Part shown: positions 26,461-34,194 of the stretch, piece after piece
How the letters are laid out: each line of letters begins with the position of its first letter
Numbering within the stretch: position 1 is the first letter of the stretch
Assembly (NCBI RefSeq): GCF_011761565.1
Contig: NZ_JAASRM010000001.1
Location: forward strand, 3,162,139-3,226,138
Direction: 5' to 3'
DNA length: 64,000 nucleotides
Origin: Rhizomicrobium palustre
GTDB lineage: Bacteria; Pseudomonadota; Alphaproteobacteria; Micropepsales; Micropepsaceae
Program-made: the position numbers and the translations under genes
Notes under the pieces: generated by a model
What the model saw: the letters and a program-made list of their open reading frames with translations, nothing else
Database searches by the model: none
What the model was told of the DNA's origin: nothing

Positions 26461-27312
26461 ATGCACGGCAAACTCCCCTCTGACGAGACCGCGCAATTCC
26501 AACGTCTAGTCGCGTTCTTTTGCGCTCTGTTCTCCGGGCCTGATCCTTTGGCTTCGGCCGATTGCCGCGACTCTTTCAAAACCTATGTGCCCCATTATTA
26601 TCGCGACTGGTTCGGACCGGGCGTGGAAGGTCTGACGGCGCGTCATCTCAAATGGTTTCGCCGCCTGTCGCCGGTATTCGATCTGCCGCGCGGTTCAAGT
26701 GTGCTCGATTTCGGTGGCGGCTACGGCATGGATTCCATTTTCCTGGCGTCGCTGGGCTACAAGGTGACGTTCTACGAAGTCAGCATTCATCACATCGGCG
26801 TCGCCAAGGCGCTGGTGGCGAAGTATGTGGAGGAATTCGGCCCCTTGGACATTACCTTCATGCACGCCCGCAAGGATCCTCTGCCGACCGGGCTGGATGC
26901 GGTCCTGCTCGATGAAGTTGCCCATCATATCGAGCCGGTGGAGGAGGTTTTTGAGACCGCCGCACGCATGCTGAGACCCGGTGGTTCGCTGTTCCTGCTC
27001 GAACCCAATTTCCTGAGTGCGCCGGTGCAACTCCACTTCTTCCGCGTGCGCGGCTTCAAGGTCGTTGGATTGCAATGGGACATCGAGACCGGCGAGGTGC
27101 GCCCGCTTGGCCGCGAACATATCCGCATGCTGTTCGATTGGGTTGCCCGCGCCCGCAAATTCGGCTTCCAGCGTCTCCACACCGATTATGTCGTGCCCTG
27201 GCTGATCCGCAGCGCGCGGCCGAGCTGGCCGCGTCGCATCGTGGAACATGTGCCGCTGCTCCGCGACATCGCCGCCACGCATGTGACGATCCATTTTGCA
27301 AAGAATGGATAA
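26461..27312 (+). CDS. Class I SAM-dependent methyltransferase
   Basis: A cytosolic 283-residue protein with a Rossmann methyltransferase core. Motif I is VLDFGGGYGMDS (about residues 81-92), an acidic YEV follows at the end of the second strand, and MLRPGGSLFLLEP is the usual motif before the later strands. ATG 26461 is preferred to the earlier in-frame start at 26389 because GGAGC lies 5 bases upstream. The substrate is unknown. It lies on the same strand as the glycosidase operon but 140 bases away with no operator, so membership in that system is doubtful. Confidence 0.82.
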   Translation: MHGKLPSDETAQFQRLVAFFCALFSGPDPLASADCRDSFKTYVPHYYRDWFGPGVEGLTARHLKWFRRLSPVFDLPRGSSVLDFGGGYGMDSIFLASLGYKVTFYEVSIHHIGVAKALVAKYVEEFGPLDITFMHARKDPLPTGLDAVLLDEVAHHIEPVEEVFETAARMLRPGGSLFLLEPNFLSAPVQLHFFRVRGFKVVGLQWDIETGEVRPLGREHIRMLFDWVARARKFGFQRLHTDYVVPWLIRSARPSWPRRIVEHVPLLRDIAATHVTIHFAKNG

Positions 27313-27395
27313 GCGCCGAGGCCGCCGCGGATCGGAAATGAAATGGCGACAAGCCTAAGCGAAAAGCATCGCACAGCCGGTCATCCCGCGCGAGT

Positions 27396-27414
27396 ATTTA
27401 CTCCGACCCCGTAC
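27396..27414 (-). repeat. REP-like repeat, left copy
   Basis: ATTTACTCCGACCCCGTAC is the reverse complement, with one mismatch, of the copy at 27974-27992. GGGGTCAGAGTAAAT-type sequences are familiar from REP elements linked to RAYT transposases; that family link is from memory. Confidence 0.6.
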
Positions 27415-27445
27415 CTTCGCGTACCTCTGCGGGCTACAGATGATT

Positions 27446-27922
27446 TCACTTGTGTCTAATGGTTTTATACCAACGCGGTATTCGCTCGATCCGTATATTC
27501 TCTGCATTTTCTAGCAAAAATCGTGGTCTGCCGGGGTTCTCATTATTATGAAACATACCCGTTATCATAGCATAGGCCACCCATTCCTGACTGTCGGCTC
27601 CAGAATCGAAAGTCATCTTTTGGTTCATTGCGGTTGCTTTATCGACCGCGGTCGACAACGCCCGCAAATTTTGTCCATTCCCATGGGGGGCATCATATAT
27701 CCAAAGAAGTTTATATTGCTTGCATCGTATATCAACAAAACCTCTGTACTCACTTCCCGCCAGCTGCACCAAGCCTTCAAAGGCTACACGTCTCTCGTGA
27801 AACACCTCTGGCTTTGACAGGATATCGCACACACTTGTTTTTACCGTGTCTGCACTGGCCCCACTCAAAACTAAATTCAGAGCTCCAAGAATTACCCAGA
27901 CGACCGCTGTTCCGGCGCGCAT
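27446..27922 (-). CDS. Hypothetical secreted protein
   Basis: A 158-residue protein with a convincing signal peptide (hydrophobic VVWVILGALNLVL, cleavage near GASA) and two cysteines that could pair (VCDIL and DIRCKQ). The mature part has beta-type alternation and no motif I recognise. ATG 27922 is preceded by GAGGAG at about 9 bases, so translation is likely. Base composition is more AT-rich than in the neighbouring operons. It sits inside a 597-base unit bounded by inverted REP-like repeats, which suggests a separate origin. Function unknown. Confidence 0.65.
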   Translation of the reverse strand: MRAGTAVVWVILGALNLVLSGASADTVKTSVCDILSKPEVFHERRVAFEGLVQLAGSEYRGFVDIRCKQYKLLWIYDAPHGNGQNLRALSTAVDKATAMNQKMTFDSGADSQEWVAYAMITGMFHNNENPGRPRFLLENAENIRIERIPRWYKTIRHK

Positions 27923-27943
27923 AACATGATGCTCCTCTAATAT

Positions 27944-27966
27944 GGGGGGGCTGTCGGTCGGGGGGG
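27944..27966. repeat. Two G7 homopolymer tracts
   Basis: Seven G at 27944-27950 and seven at 27960-27966, separated by nine bases, just upstream of the minus-strand hypothetical gene. They could form G-rich structure or be length-variable. Confidence 0.6.
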
Positions 27967-27973
27967 ATGGGAA

Positions 27974-27992
27974 GTACGGGGTCAGAGTAAAT
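27974..27992 (+). repeat. REP-like repeat, right copy
   Basis: GTACGGGGTCAGAGTAAAT is the inverted partner of 27396-27414 with 18 of 19 matches. It lies about 25 bases from the stop codon of the RraB-like gene. Confidence 0.6.
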
Positions 27993-28017
27993 TCCTTTCG
28001 AAATGTGACTCACGCTT

Positions 28018-28335
28018 TCAATGAAGCACGCCCCATGAATCGCATACGCCCCCAAATTCGCTTAGTATGTCGGAAATTTTTTTTTGCACGCCCATGACAA
28101 ATTCATAAGTCAGGACATGGCATAGGCTGATCAAAATATAAGGGGCGGAGGCATCCACGACTTTATCCAACTGTGCCTCAGGATAAAGCTGCCATATCTT
28201 GTCTATGGCTTGATCAGGCGGAGGCCAATTTTCAAATTCGACATTGAACTCGATTTTGTAGGATTTTGAAAAATCAAATTTGGCTGCATCCAATCGACGA
28301 AATACATCGCCGTCGAGGTCGGGCGGCCATGTCAT
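28018..28335 (-). CDS. RraB-family (ribonuclease E inhibitor-like) protein
   Basis: A small cytosolic protein of 105 residues. The opening DGDVFRRLDAAKFDFSKSYKI and the end FGGVCDSWGV are characteristic of the RraB-like fold (regulator of ribonuclease activity B), seen widely as stand-alone small proteins. In E. coli RraB binds RNase E; whether this homologue does so is unknown. It is transcribed in the same direction as the orphan gene at 27446-27922, but a REP-like repeat and two G tracts separate them. Confidence 0.78.
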   Translation of the reverse strand: MTWPPDLDGDVFRRLDAAKFDFSKSYKIEFNVEFENWPPPDQAIDKIWQLYPEAQLDKVVDASAPYILISLCHVLTYEFVMGVQKKISDILSEFGGVCDSWGVLH

Positions 28336-28790
28336 GTTTCCTCACGTGTTTAATGGTTGCGTGGAGCATACGGTTATACCCTGGCCCAGCAAGTTCGAGA
28401 TCAGGGTATATGCTCTGGTTGATCGATTTATGCAGGATTTCGCGCGCTCAAGCTATCTGCGTCCGCTTCTCACCCGCCATTCTGTCCGTACTCTGTCCAC
28501 GCCATGAAATCTCGCCGCTTCCTCTTGGCGGCGGGGCGGGCGGTCCCCATCTATGGGAATCGTCTGAAGTGACCCTCAAAAAAGTTTTTTTGAAAATCGC
28601 ACCGTACCAATGTCGTCTGAGGTCGCCTTAATGCGGGTTAACAGCAAGGCGTTTGTTCTTTGAAATCGCGAGGATAGAGGAAAAATTCGGGATTTGAATT
28701 CGCGTTTTTCACGTCACCCCTGGCCCGCCGCAATTGGAGGAGGGGGGAGGGGAAGGAAAATCCCAGCACAATTATATTGCTGAAACCGCT
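28336..28790. other. Intergenic region without recognised features
   Basis: 455 bases upstream of the RraB-like gene and downstream of the FlhB-like gene. Short ORFs here have no plausible start signals or recognisable product. No clear terminator hairpin with a T tail was found; the promoter of the RraB-like gene presumably lies here. Confidence 0.5.
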
Positions 28791-29054
28791 TCAGCGCAGA
28801 TGCCCGGCGGTGCGCAGCAGGTAAGCGAGGACCTGCGCTACCGCTCTATAGAGCGCTTCGGGAATTTCCTGGTCGACTTCCAGGGTGGAGAGGGCTTCGG
28901 CCAGGGCAGGGTTCTCTTGCACCGGCACGCCGCTCTCTCGCGCCTTCTCGATGATGGCTTCGCCGACCGCGCCTTTGCCTGATGCCACCACGCGCGGGGC
29001 ATGGGACTTTTCATATTTCAGCGCGACCGCGATGGTGTCTTTCTTTGCCGCCAT
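28791..29054 (-). CDS. Stand-alone FlhB C-terminal-like protein
   Basis: An 87-residue protein resembling the cytoplasmic C-terminal domain of FlhB/EscU export switch proteins (VALKYEKSHAPRVVASGKG, IIEKARESGVPVQENPALAEAL, VDQEIPEALYRAVAQVLAYL). It has no membrane segments, and the NPTH autocleavage site is absent. Such FlhB-related proteins are commonly found beside a FliK-like gene, as here. The ATG overlaps the stop of the preceding gene (TGATG), so the two are translationally coupled. A role in flagellar export specificity is likely but unproven. Confidence 0.85.
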   Translation of the reverse strand: MAAKKDTIAVALKYEKSHAPRVVASGKGAVGEAIIEKARESGVPVQENPALAEALSTLEVDQEIPEALYRAVAQVLAYLLRTAGHLR

Positions 29055-30157
29055 CACACCGTGCTCTTACCATAAGCGCCCAGCGTCCCGCCGGCTGATC
29101 CGCCAGATGTGCCGTAGGCGGATGATTTAGCGGGGGCGGCGGAGACAAAGGCGATATCGGCCTCGAGATGGCTGCCGCTCAGCGCGTCGTTCAGCCAGCC
29201 AGCGCCTTGCTTAAGCTCAGTCAGCGCGTCGGGCCGGTCTGCGGCGATGGTGATCCAGGCGTGGTCGCCGGAAAGCGCGAGGTTGGCGCGCACCGGGCCT
29301 AAGGGTTCGATGGTCAATGCGAGGCCCACGCGCCATACCGGCTCGGGATGCTCGGCGCTGCGCCCGGAGCTGTCACGCTGGATGATGAGCTGCGCCACGG
29401 CGGGGCCTTGCGGCGTCATCAGCGGCAGATCGACGACATAGCGCGGGTCGGGTGTTCGTGTGCCACGGCTCTGCGGATCGGCATCTTCCGGCAGGCTCGC
29501 TAGCTGCAGCAGATTTTGGCGCGCCAAAGCGGCCTCGCTGCCGGTGATGAGAAGCTTGGCCGCATCCACGGGGCTGGAGCCTGCAGGCAGGCTTGGGCTT
29601 GCGGGGCCTTGCGCCACGGGGTGGCGGCCCGGCGGCGGCACGCTGGCGCCACCGCTCGGGATTTCGCTCTCACCACTTTGGGCCGCCCATTGCCGCGCAG
29701 CCTCAGCGAGTTTGCCGAGCGCGGATTTCTGATCCCTCGGCGCTTCACCTTGTTTGGCGAGGCCTGACTCAGTGAAGAGGCCCGATTGCGCCAGCGCCGT
29801 TTTGATATCGTCCGCAGACGGAGCTTTGTTGGTCGGCAAAGCAAGGCTGACGAGCTGCTGCACCGCGGCTTGCACCGGTGGCGGCAGCAGGCCCGCGCGC
29901 GCCGCCGCCAGGGCATTGGCCAGAAGCGGGGCCATGCCGTCCTGCTTAGCGATGCTGGTTTGGCGCGTGAGCGCGATGGCGCTTTGCAGGGCGGCGACGG
30001 GATCGGGCGGCGCGATGGGCGTGGCGATCTGGGGCAAGCCTTGGCTGGCAGATTGAGGCGCCTGCGCGACCTGACCGGTACCCGCGGGCGCGGGCGGCGT
30101 CGGCAACGACGGCGGAAAGGAAATAGTCACAGCGGCACCTGCAGGCTTGCGGCCCAA
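29054..30157 (-). CDS. FliK-like flagellar hook-length control protein
   Basis: A 367-residue protein with a low-complexity Pro/Ala/Gln-rich N-terminal two thirds and a compact C-terminal domain (about 245-345: VVDLPLMTPQGPAVAQLIIQRD, LGPVRANLALSGDHAWITIAADRP) in the style of the Flg_hook domain of FliK. The TTG at 30157 is chosen because GGAAGG lies 6 bases before it; GTG at 30130 is an alternative. The overlapping FlhB-like gene supports the assignment, since FliK and FlhB work together in switching export from hook to filament substrates. No other flagellar genes lie in the window. Confidence 0.75.
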   Translation of the reverse strand: MGRKPAGAAVTISFPPSLPTPPAPAGTGQVAQAPQSASQGLPQIATPIAPPDPVAALQSAIALTRQTSIAKQDGMAPLLANALAAARAGLLPPPVQAAVQQLVSLALPTNKAPSADDIKTALAQSGLFTESGLAKQGEAPRDQKSALGKLAEAARQWAAQSGESEIPSGGASVPPPGRHPVAQGPASPSLPAGSSPVDAAKLLITGSEAALARQNLLQLASLPEDADPQSRGTRTPDPRYVVDLPLMTPQGPAVAQLIIQRDSSGRSAEHPEPVWRVGLALTIEPLGPVRANLALSGDHAWITIAADRPDALTELKQGAGWLNDALSGSHLEADIAFVSAAPAKSSAYGTSGGSAGGTLGAYGKSTV

Positions 30158-30311
30158 GGCTAGCCTTCCAAATCTTAATAACCCGATGCCGCTTGGCTAA
30201 GCGGTTCCCGCATTGGTGGCGGGTTTGTCTTGAAACCGCTCAATCTTGGGACAAGGCCCTTTTGGCCCCGCGCCGGCCTCGCTAGGGTGCGGTCCTCAAA
30301 AGGACCTTCCC

Positions 30312-30839
30312 ATGCGGACCAAACTTCTCGGCGCGGCGGCGCTTTCTGTTCTCGCGCTGGTGCTCTCGGCCTGTGGCGGCGGCGGGGAGCGGATGCCGGT
30401 GCATGTGGGCGAGGAGTGGCACGGGCCGATTCTGATCCTGCGCCGCTATGCCGGGCCAGATGGCTATCTCACCCGCAAGCAATTGGAGGAGGGGCTGCGC
30501 AAGGATTTCGACGCTGCCGACCTCAACCATGATGGCGTGCTGCAGCCGGACGAGGCGCGGGTGGTAAATCAGGCGCGCTGGAAAGAGGATCAATCGGCGA
30601 TTTCGCCGCTGCAGGATTGGAATGGCGATGGGGTGATTGACTTCAATGAGTTCGCCGCCACCGCCCGGGCTCTGTTCAACCAGGTGGACCGGGACGGTAA
30701 TGGCGTCCTGACGCCGCAGGAGCTGCGAATCTCCGGCAAGGATGGGACGAAAACCGGCCCCGATGACGCTCCCCAAGACGGAAAACAGGGGGCTCCGGAG
30801 CGCGAACACCGCCGCGGCGGCCACGGAACAGCGGGATAA
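30312..30839 (+). CDS. EF-hand calcium-binding lipoprotein
   Basis: A 175-residue predicted lipoprotein: the signal peptide ends with the lipobox LSAC, followed by a Gly linker. Three EF-hand loops are visible: DLNHDGVLQPDE, DWNGDGVIDFNE and DRDGNGVLTPQE. The charged C-terminus has no assigned role. ATG 30312 is chosen for the compact lipoprotein signal; the upstream in-frame start at 30246 would bury it. It probably binds calcium at the cell envelope; no partner is suggested by the neighbours. Confidence 0.8.
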   Translation: MRTKLLGAAALSVLALVLSACGGGGERMPVHVGEEWHGPILILRRYAGPDGYLTRKQLEEGLRKDFDAADLNHDGVLQPDEARVVNQARWKEDQSAISPLQDWNGDGVIDFNEFAATARALFNQVDRDGNGVLTPQELRISGKDGTKTGPDDAPQDGKQGAPEREHRRGGHGTAG

Positions 30840-31001
30840 TGCTGGGTAATTCGCGCTAAACGGGCCAATTTGCGCGGTATCAGCCGGTCTTTCCAAAAAA
30901 AATGGCGAGAGGGCAAAAAGAGCTAATCGCCTGCTTGACTTAGGAAAGCTGGCCCCCTACATCAGCGCTCCTTCGCGGGGACACCTCGCGAAACCGCCCG
31001 C

Positions 31002-31078
31002 GGGGGCGTAGCTCAGTTGGTTAGAGTGACGGCCTGTCACGCCGTAGGTCGCGGGTTCGAGCCCCGTCGCTCCCGCCA
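31002..31078 (+). tRNA. tRNA-Asp (GTC)
   Basis: A 77-base cloverleaf with acceptor stem GGGGGCG/CGCTCCC (one G-T pair), D arm GCTC...GAGT, anticodon stem ACGGC/GCCGT with loop CTGTCAC (anticodon GTC), T arm GCGGG-TTCGAGC-CCCGT, discriminator G and encoded CCA. A perfect hairpin follows at once. Confidence 0.97.
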
Positions 31079-31105
31079 TTAACTTCCAAGGGAAGTTAAT
31101 GTTTT
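31078..31105 (+). terminator. Terminator of tRNA-Asp
   Basis: A 10-bp perfect inverted repeat ATTAACTTCC/GGAAGTTAAT with a 3-base loop, then GTTTT. The rest of the gap to 31426 holds an 8-bp hairpin (31141-31165) without a T tail and nothing else recognised. Confidence 0.85.
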
Positions 31106-31426
31106 CAAAGGTGGTTCTGGAATTTTCCAGCCCCCCTCCACGTTCAGCACCGCGACCGCTGAACGCCAAATCCCTGGTCAGATATGCCCTCAACCCATCG
31201 CCGTTGCGGCGGGTGTCTTACTTTCGAAGACCTGCGCGGCGCATCAGCCCTCAGCGGTAAGGGCTTGAATGCCATTGCACAATAAATATGATAAATGCAT
31301 GGCTGCCGCAGCGAAGAACGGCAGCGGCCTCGAGCGCGCAGGTACAGGGCCGTCTCCGGGGAGCCTAAAACAGGGAAGGGAAGAAAAGTGCCAGATTTTC
31401 ATAATAAGCTGGAACGGAGTCGTCTT

Positions 31427-33028
31427 GTGCGTGGCATGCGGACGATCGTCTCCGCAGCGGCTTTGGGGGCTATGGTAGCAAGCGGTGCCGTCGCTGCGGA
31501 GGCGCCCCGGATTGTCCAAAAAGATGGCCGTCATGCGTTGTTGGTAGATGGAAAGCCCTTCCTGATGCTGGGCGGGCAAATTCACAACTCCAGCGCTTGG
31601 CCGGTCGAATTGGGACAGGTCTGGGAATCGGCCGCAGCCCTGCACGCCAATACGGTTGAAGCCCCTATTTATTGGGAGCAGTTCGAACCGCAGCAGGGGC
31701 ATTTCGACACCACCAATATCGATGCGCTGATCAAAGGCGCGCGCGCCCATAACCTGCATTTGGTTCTTCTCTGGTTCGGAACCTGGAAGAACGGCAACAT
31801 GCATTATGTGCCTTCCTGGGTGAAGGAGGATAGCAAGCGCTTCCCGCGCACAATCCGCCCCGATGGTGAGCCCCTTGATGTGCTTTCTCCGCTGGGGCGC
31901 AACACGCTCGCGGCCGATAAGGCTGCCTTTGTGGCCCTTATGAACCATCTCAAGAAAGTGGATGGCGACGAACACACCGTGCTGGTGGTTCAGGTGGAAA
32001 ATGAATCGGGCAATATCGGCAGCGTGCGCGACAATTCACCTGAGGCCAATGCACTGTTTGCCAGTCAGGTTCCTGCTGATCTTCTCGCGGCGGCGCATAA
32101 GTCTGCAGGGACCTGGAAAGAGGTCTTCGGCAGCGAGGCGGATGAAACCTTCCAGGTTTATTATCAGGCTAAATACATCAATGAAATCGCGGCGGCCGGC
32201 AAAGCCGTGTTCAACATTCCCTATTCGATCAATGTCTGGGTGTCTTATCCGCCTAACGCGCTCGCGCAACGCGCCGTGGAGCAGCCGGGCATAGGCTATC
32301 CCAGCGGCGGAGCGGTTCAGAAAATGGTCGGCTTGTGGAAGGCTCTTGCGCCATCCATCGATGTTATCGGGCCGGACATCTATGGCGATGGGCGCGATTT
32401 TGTCGAAAACCTGCTACAGACTTATGCACGCCCGGACAATCCTCTGATGATCCCTGAAATTGGGCGCAGCGATAATTTCGCAAAGATCTTCTATAAGGCG
32501 CTTGGTCATGGCGCGATCGGCTTTGCACCCTTCGGTATCGACCGGACAGGCTGGAACATTCTGGGCGACGAAGCCTGGCCCGCACATGCGCGCAATTTCC
32601 GGCTTTTCGCCCCGATGAGCCGCGAAGTCGCCAAGCTGGAATTCGAAGGCAAGGTGAAGACCGCTGTCGAGGAACCCGGTAAGCCCACGCAGGAAATTGA
32701 TTTCGGCGAGTGGCAGGCGACGGTCGCCTATGGCTATCCGCAACGGGATGGCGAGACCCCGCCAGGTACAAAAGACCATCATGGCGCGGCCTTCATCGCC
32801 CAGCTTGGACCGGACGAATTTCTGGTTACGGGCCTAGATGCCAGTGTGATCTTTCATTTGAAGGATAAGAAGCCTTGGATGCGCAGCCAGTTCGTCACGG
32901 TGGAGCAGGGTAGCTTTGAGAAAGGCGTCTGGAAGCCGGTGCGGCTTTGGAATGGCGACGAAACCGATCGCGGCCTTTGCTTCCACCAAGACGTCGAAGT
33001 CGTGCGCGTGAAAATGCAGAAATTCTAA
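31427..33028 (+). CDS. Secreted GH35-type beta-galactosidase with DUF5597-like C-terminus
   Basis: A retaining TIM-barrel glycosidase, 533 residues, with a signal peptide (SAAALGAMVASGAVA). Barrel motifs include LMLGGQIHNSSAW and NTVEAPIYWEQFEP. The acid/base is the first glutamate of QVENESGN and the nucleophile is the glutamate of MIPEIGRSD. The C-terminal 150 residues look like the beta-rich DUF5597 domain found in GH35 enzymes acting on plant xyloglucan; that comparison is from memory. GTG 31427 is used because CGGAG lies 7 bases upstream; ATG 31436 is the alternative. It stands alone between tRNA-Asp and a strong terminator, and no GntR-type operator is seen near it. Confidence 0.85.
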   Translation: MRGMRTIVSAAALGAMVASGAVAAEAPRIVQKDGRHALLVDGKPFLMLGGQIHNSSAWPVELGQVWESAAALHANTVEAPIYWEQFEPQQGHFDTTNIDALIKGARAHNLHLVLLWFGTWKNGNMHYVPSWVKEDSKRFPRTIRPDGEPLDVLSPLGRNTLAADKAAFVALMNHLKKVDGDEHTVLVVQVENESGNIGSVRDNSPEANALFASQVPADLLAAAHKSAGTWKEVFGSEADETFQVYYQAKYINEIAAAGKAVFNIPYSINVWVSYPPNALAQRAVEQPGIGYPSGGAVQKMVGLWKALAPSIDVIGPDIYGDGRDFVENLLQTYARPDNPLMIPEIGRSDNFAKIFYKALGHGAIGFAPFGIDRTGWNILGDEAWPAHARNFRLFAPMSREVAKLEFEGKVKTAVEEPGKPTQEIDFGEWQATVAYGYPQRDGETPPGTKDHHGAAFIAQLGPDEFLVTGLDASVIFHLKDKKPWMRSQFVTVEQGSFEKGVWKPVRLWNGDETDRGLCFHQDVEVVRVKMQKF

Positions 33029-33079
33029 AAACTTGCGCTGAGGGCGATGGTTTACGCCCTGTAGATCAACAGATACTCG

Positions 33080-33110
33080 ATGGCCGAGTGCGAAAGCGCT
33101 CGGCCATTTT
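33080..33110 (+). terminator. Intrinsic terminator after the beta-galactosidase
   Basis: A 12-bp stem (33080-33091 paired with 33096-33107) capped by a GAAA tetraloop, followed by TTTT. It separates the glycosidase from the guanidine riboswitch transcript. Confidence 0.92.
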
Positions 33111-33302
33111 CTATTTAACACGCGTGCGTGCGCCGTTAACCGCCAGCCGATTTGCGTCAGAAGATATCTGCTTAGCGCAACTGAACTTTACAACCCTGGC
33201 AACGAAGGGGCGGGCAGGCTGAGCTAGCCTGAGCCTGACCCTCTGTTTGCGCAAGGGCGCCCGTCCCACGGGCGGCGTTCCCGATTTGGCGTTCAGGGTT
33301 CG

Positions 33303-33350
33303 TGCCGGGACGACCCGGTTTGCGCTCCTCACCGCCGGGACGGCCCGGCT
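33303..33350 (+). ncRNA. Guanidine-II (mini-ykkC) riboswitch
   Basis: Two adjacent hairpins with ACGR loops, the hallmark of this class: CCGGG-ACGA-CCCGG (33305-33318) and GCCGGG-ACGG-CCCGGC (33334-33349), joined by a 15-base linker. Each ACGR loop forms half of a guanidinium site in characterised examples, with the two hairpins docking loop to loop. The second stem ends 8 bases before the GGAG ribosome binding site (33358-33361) of the first deiminase gene, so ligand-dependent exposure of the ribosome binding site is likely. A further GC-rich hairpin (33258-33274, 7-bp stem, CCC loop) lies upstream in the leader. Confidence 0.92.
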
Positions 33351-33367
33351 CCATTTTGGAGATCGCC

Positions 33368-34183
33368 TTGGGCCAGAACGAACCAACGCCCGAAGAGTAT
33401 CGCGCACGCTATTTTGCGTTGAAAGCGCAGGCTCAACTTGCCAATGCTTCGCGCCCCGCCGCCAAACGGCTCGAAAATCCTACTGTGCTGCCGCCCGAAC
33501 TGATTGGGGTCGAGGAGATAATCCCGCCGGGCTGGTATTGGACCGGGCGTATCGCGCGCGGGCAATCGCTGCGCCTGATCAATGCGGAAGCCTCAGCGGG
33601 CGTCGCCGCGTTGTTCTGGAATGCGCATGACACCTCTGAGCGGCTCAATCCCGGCGATACGGTGAAGGTACAGTGGACGGCGCGGATATCTCGCGGGCAT
33701 CTTCTACTGTCGGATATGGGCCGAGCGATCGCCTCCATAACTGAGGACACTTGCGGCTACGCAGATCTGATTGCCAACGGCACCACACGCAAGGCCTTAG
33801 AGCGCAAATACGGCGCTGATGTCTATCGCCGTAACAGCCATGACAATTTCATTCTGGCGGCTGCAAAGCACGGGCTGAGTGAGCGCGATGTTGGGCCCTG
33901 CATCAGTTTCTTTGCGCCGGTGGTGACCGACGAAGCGGGAAATTTCTTCTGGAATGCCGATGCGTTGAAGCCGGGCGCATATGTCGATCTGCGCGCAGAG
34001 ATGGATCTCATCGTTGCTCTTTCCAATTGTCCGCATCTTTTGAGCGGCGGAGTGGAGGCAAAGCCGGTGCGCCTGCAAATCTGGAATTCGCCCCCCGCGC
34101 AGTTGGACGACTTCAACCGCACTGCCACTGAGGAAACGGTGCGCGCCTTCGAAAACACAGATGCCTATCTCGCTGGATATTGA
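33368..34183 (+). CDS. Carboxyguanidine deiminase subunit (DUF1989, urea carboxylase-associated family)
   Basis: A 271-residue cytosolic protein of the DUF1989 family, long annotated as urea carboxylase-associated protein and shown elsewhere to be a subunit of a heteromeric carboxyguanidine deiminase. Segments seen are YWTGRIARGQSLRLIN, EDTCGYADLIANGT, HDNFILAAAKHGL and NCPHLLSG, with conserved Cys and His that may bind metal. The TTG at 33368 has GGAG 6 bases upstream. The frame is open upstream to 33302, but that stretch is the riboswitch itself, so the longer start is rejected. It leads a tightly packed four-gene operon. Which named subunit (CgdA or CgdB) it is was not decided. Confidence 0.87.
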   Translation: MGQNEPTPEEYRARYFALKAQAQLANASRPAAKRLENPTVLPPELIGVEEIIPPGWYWTGRIARGQSLRLINAEASAGVAALFWNAHDTSERLNPGDTVKVQWTARISRGHLLLSDMGRAIASITEDTCGYADLIANGTTRKALERKYGADVYRRNSHDNFILAAAKHGLSERDVGPCISFFAPVVTDEAGNFFWNADALKPGAYVDLRAEMDLIVALSNCPHLLSGGVEAKPVRLQIWNSPPAQLDDFNRTATEETVRAFENTDAYLAGY

Positions 34184-34194
34184 GGAGACAGAAG

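Noticed and set aside
28266-28631. 121-residue plus-strand ORF
   Set aside because: Its first part is antisense to the RraB-like gene and the rest has no recognisable product or convincing ribosome binding site.
30957-31193. Small ORF covering the tRNA on the minus strand
   Set aside because: Its GLEPATYGVTGRHSNQLSYAP-type peptide is simply the reverse translation of the tRNA-Asp gene, a well-known false protein.
33302-33367. Longer start for the first deiminase gene
   Set aside because: The extension translates the guanidine-II hairpins; GGAG with a TTG at 33368 is the sensible start.
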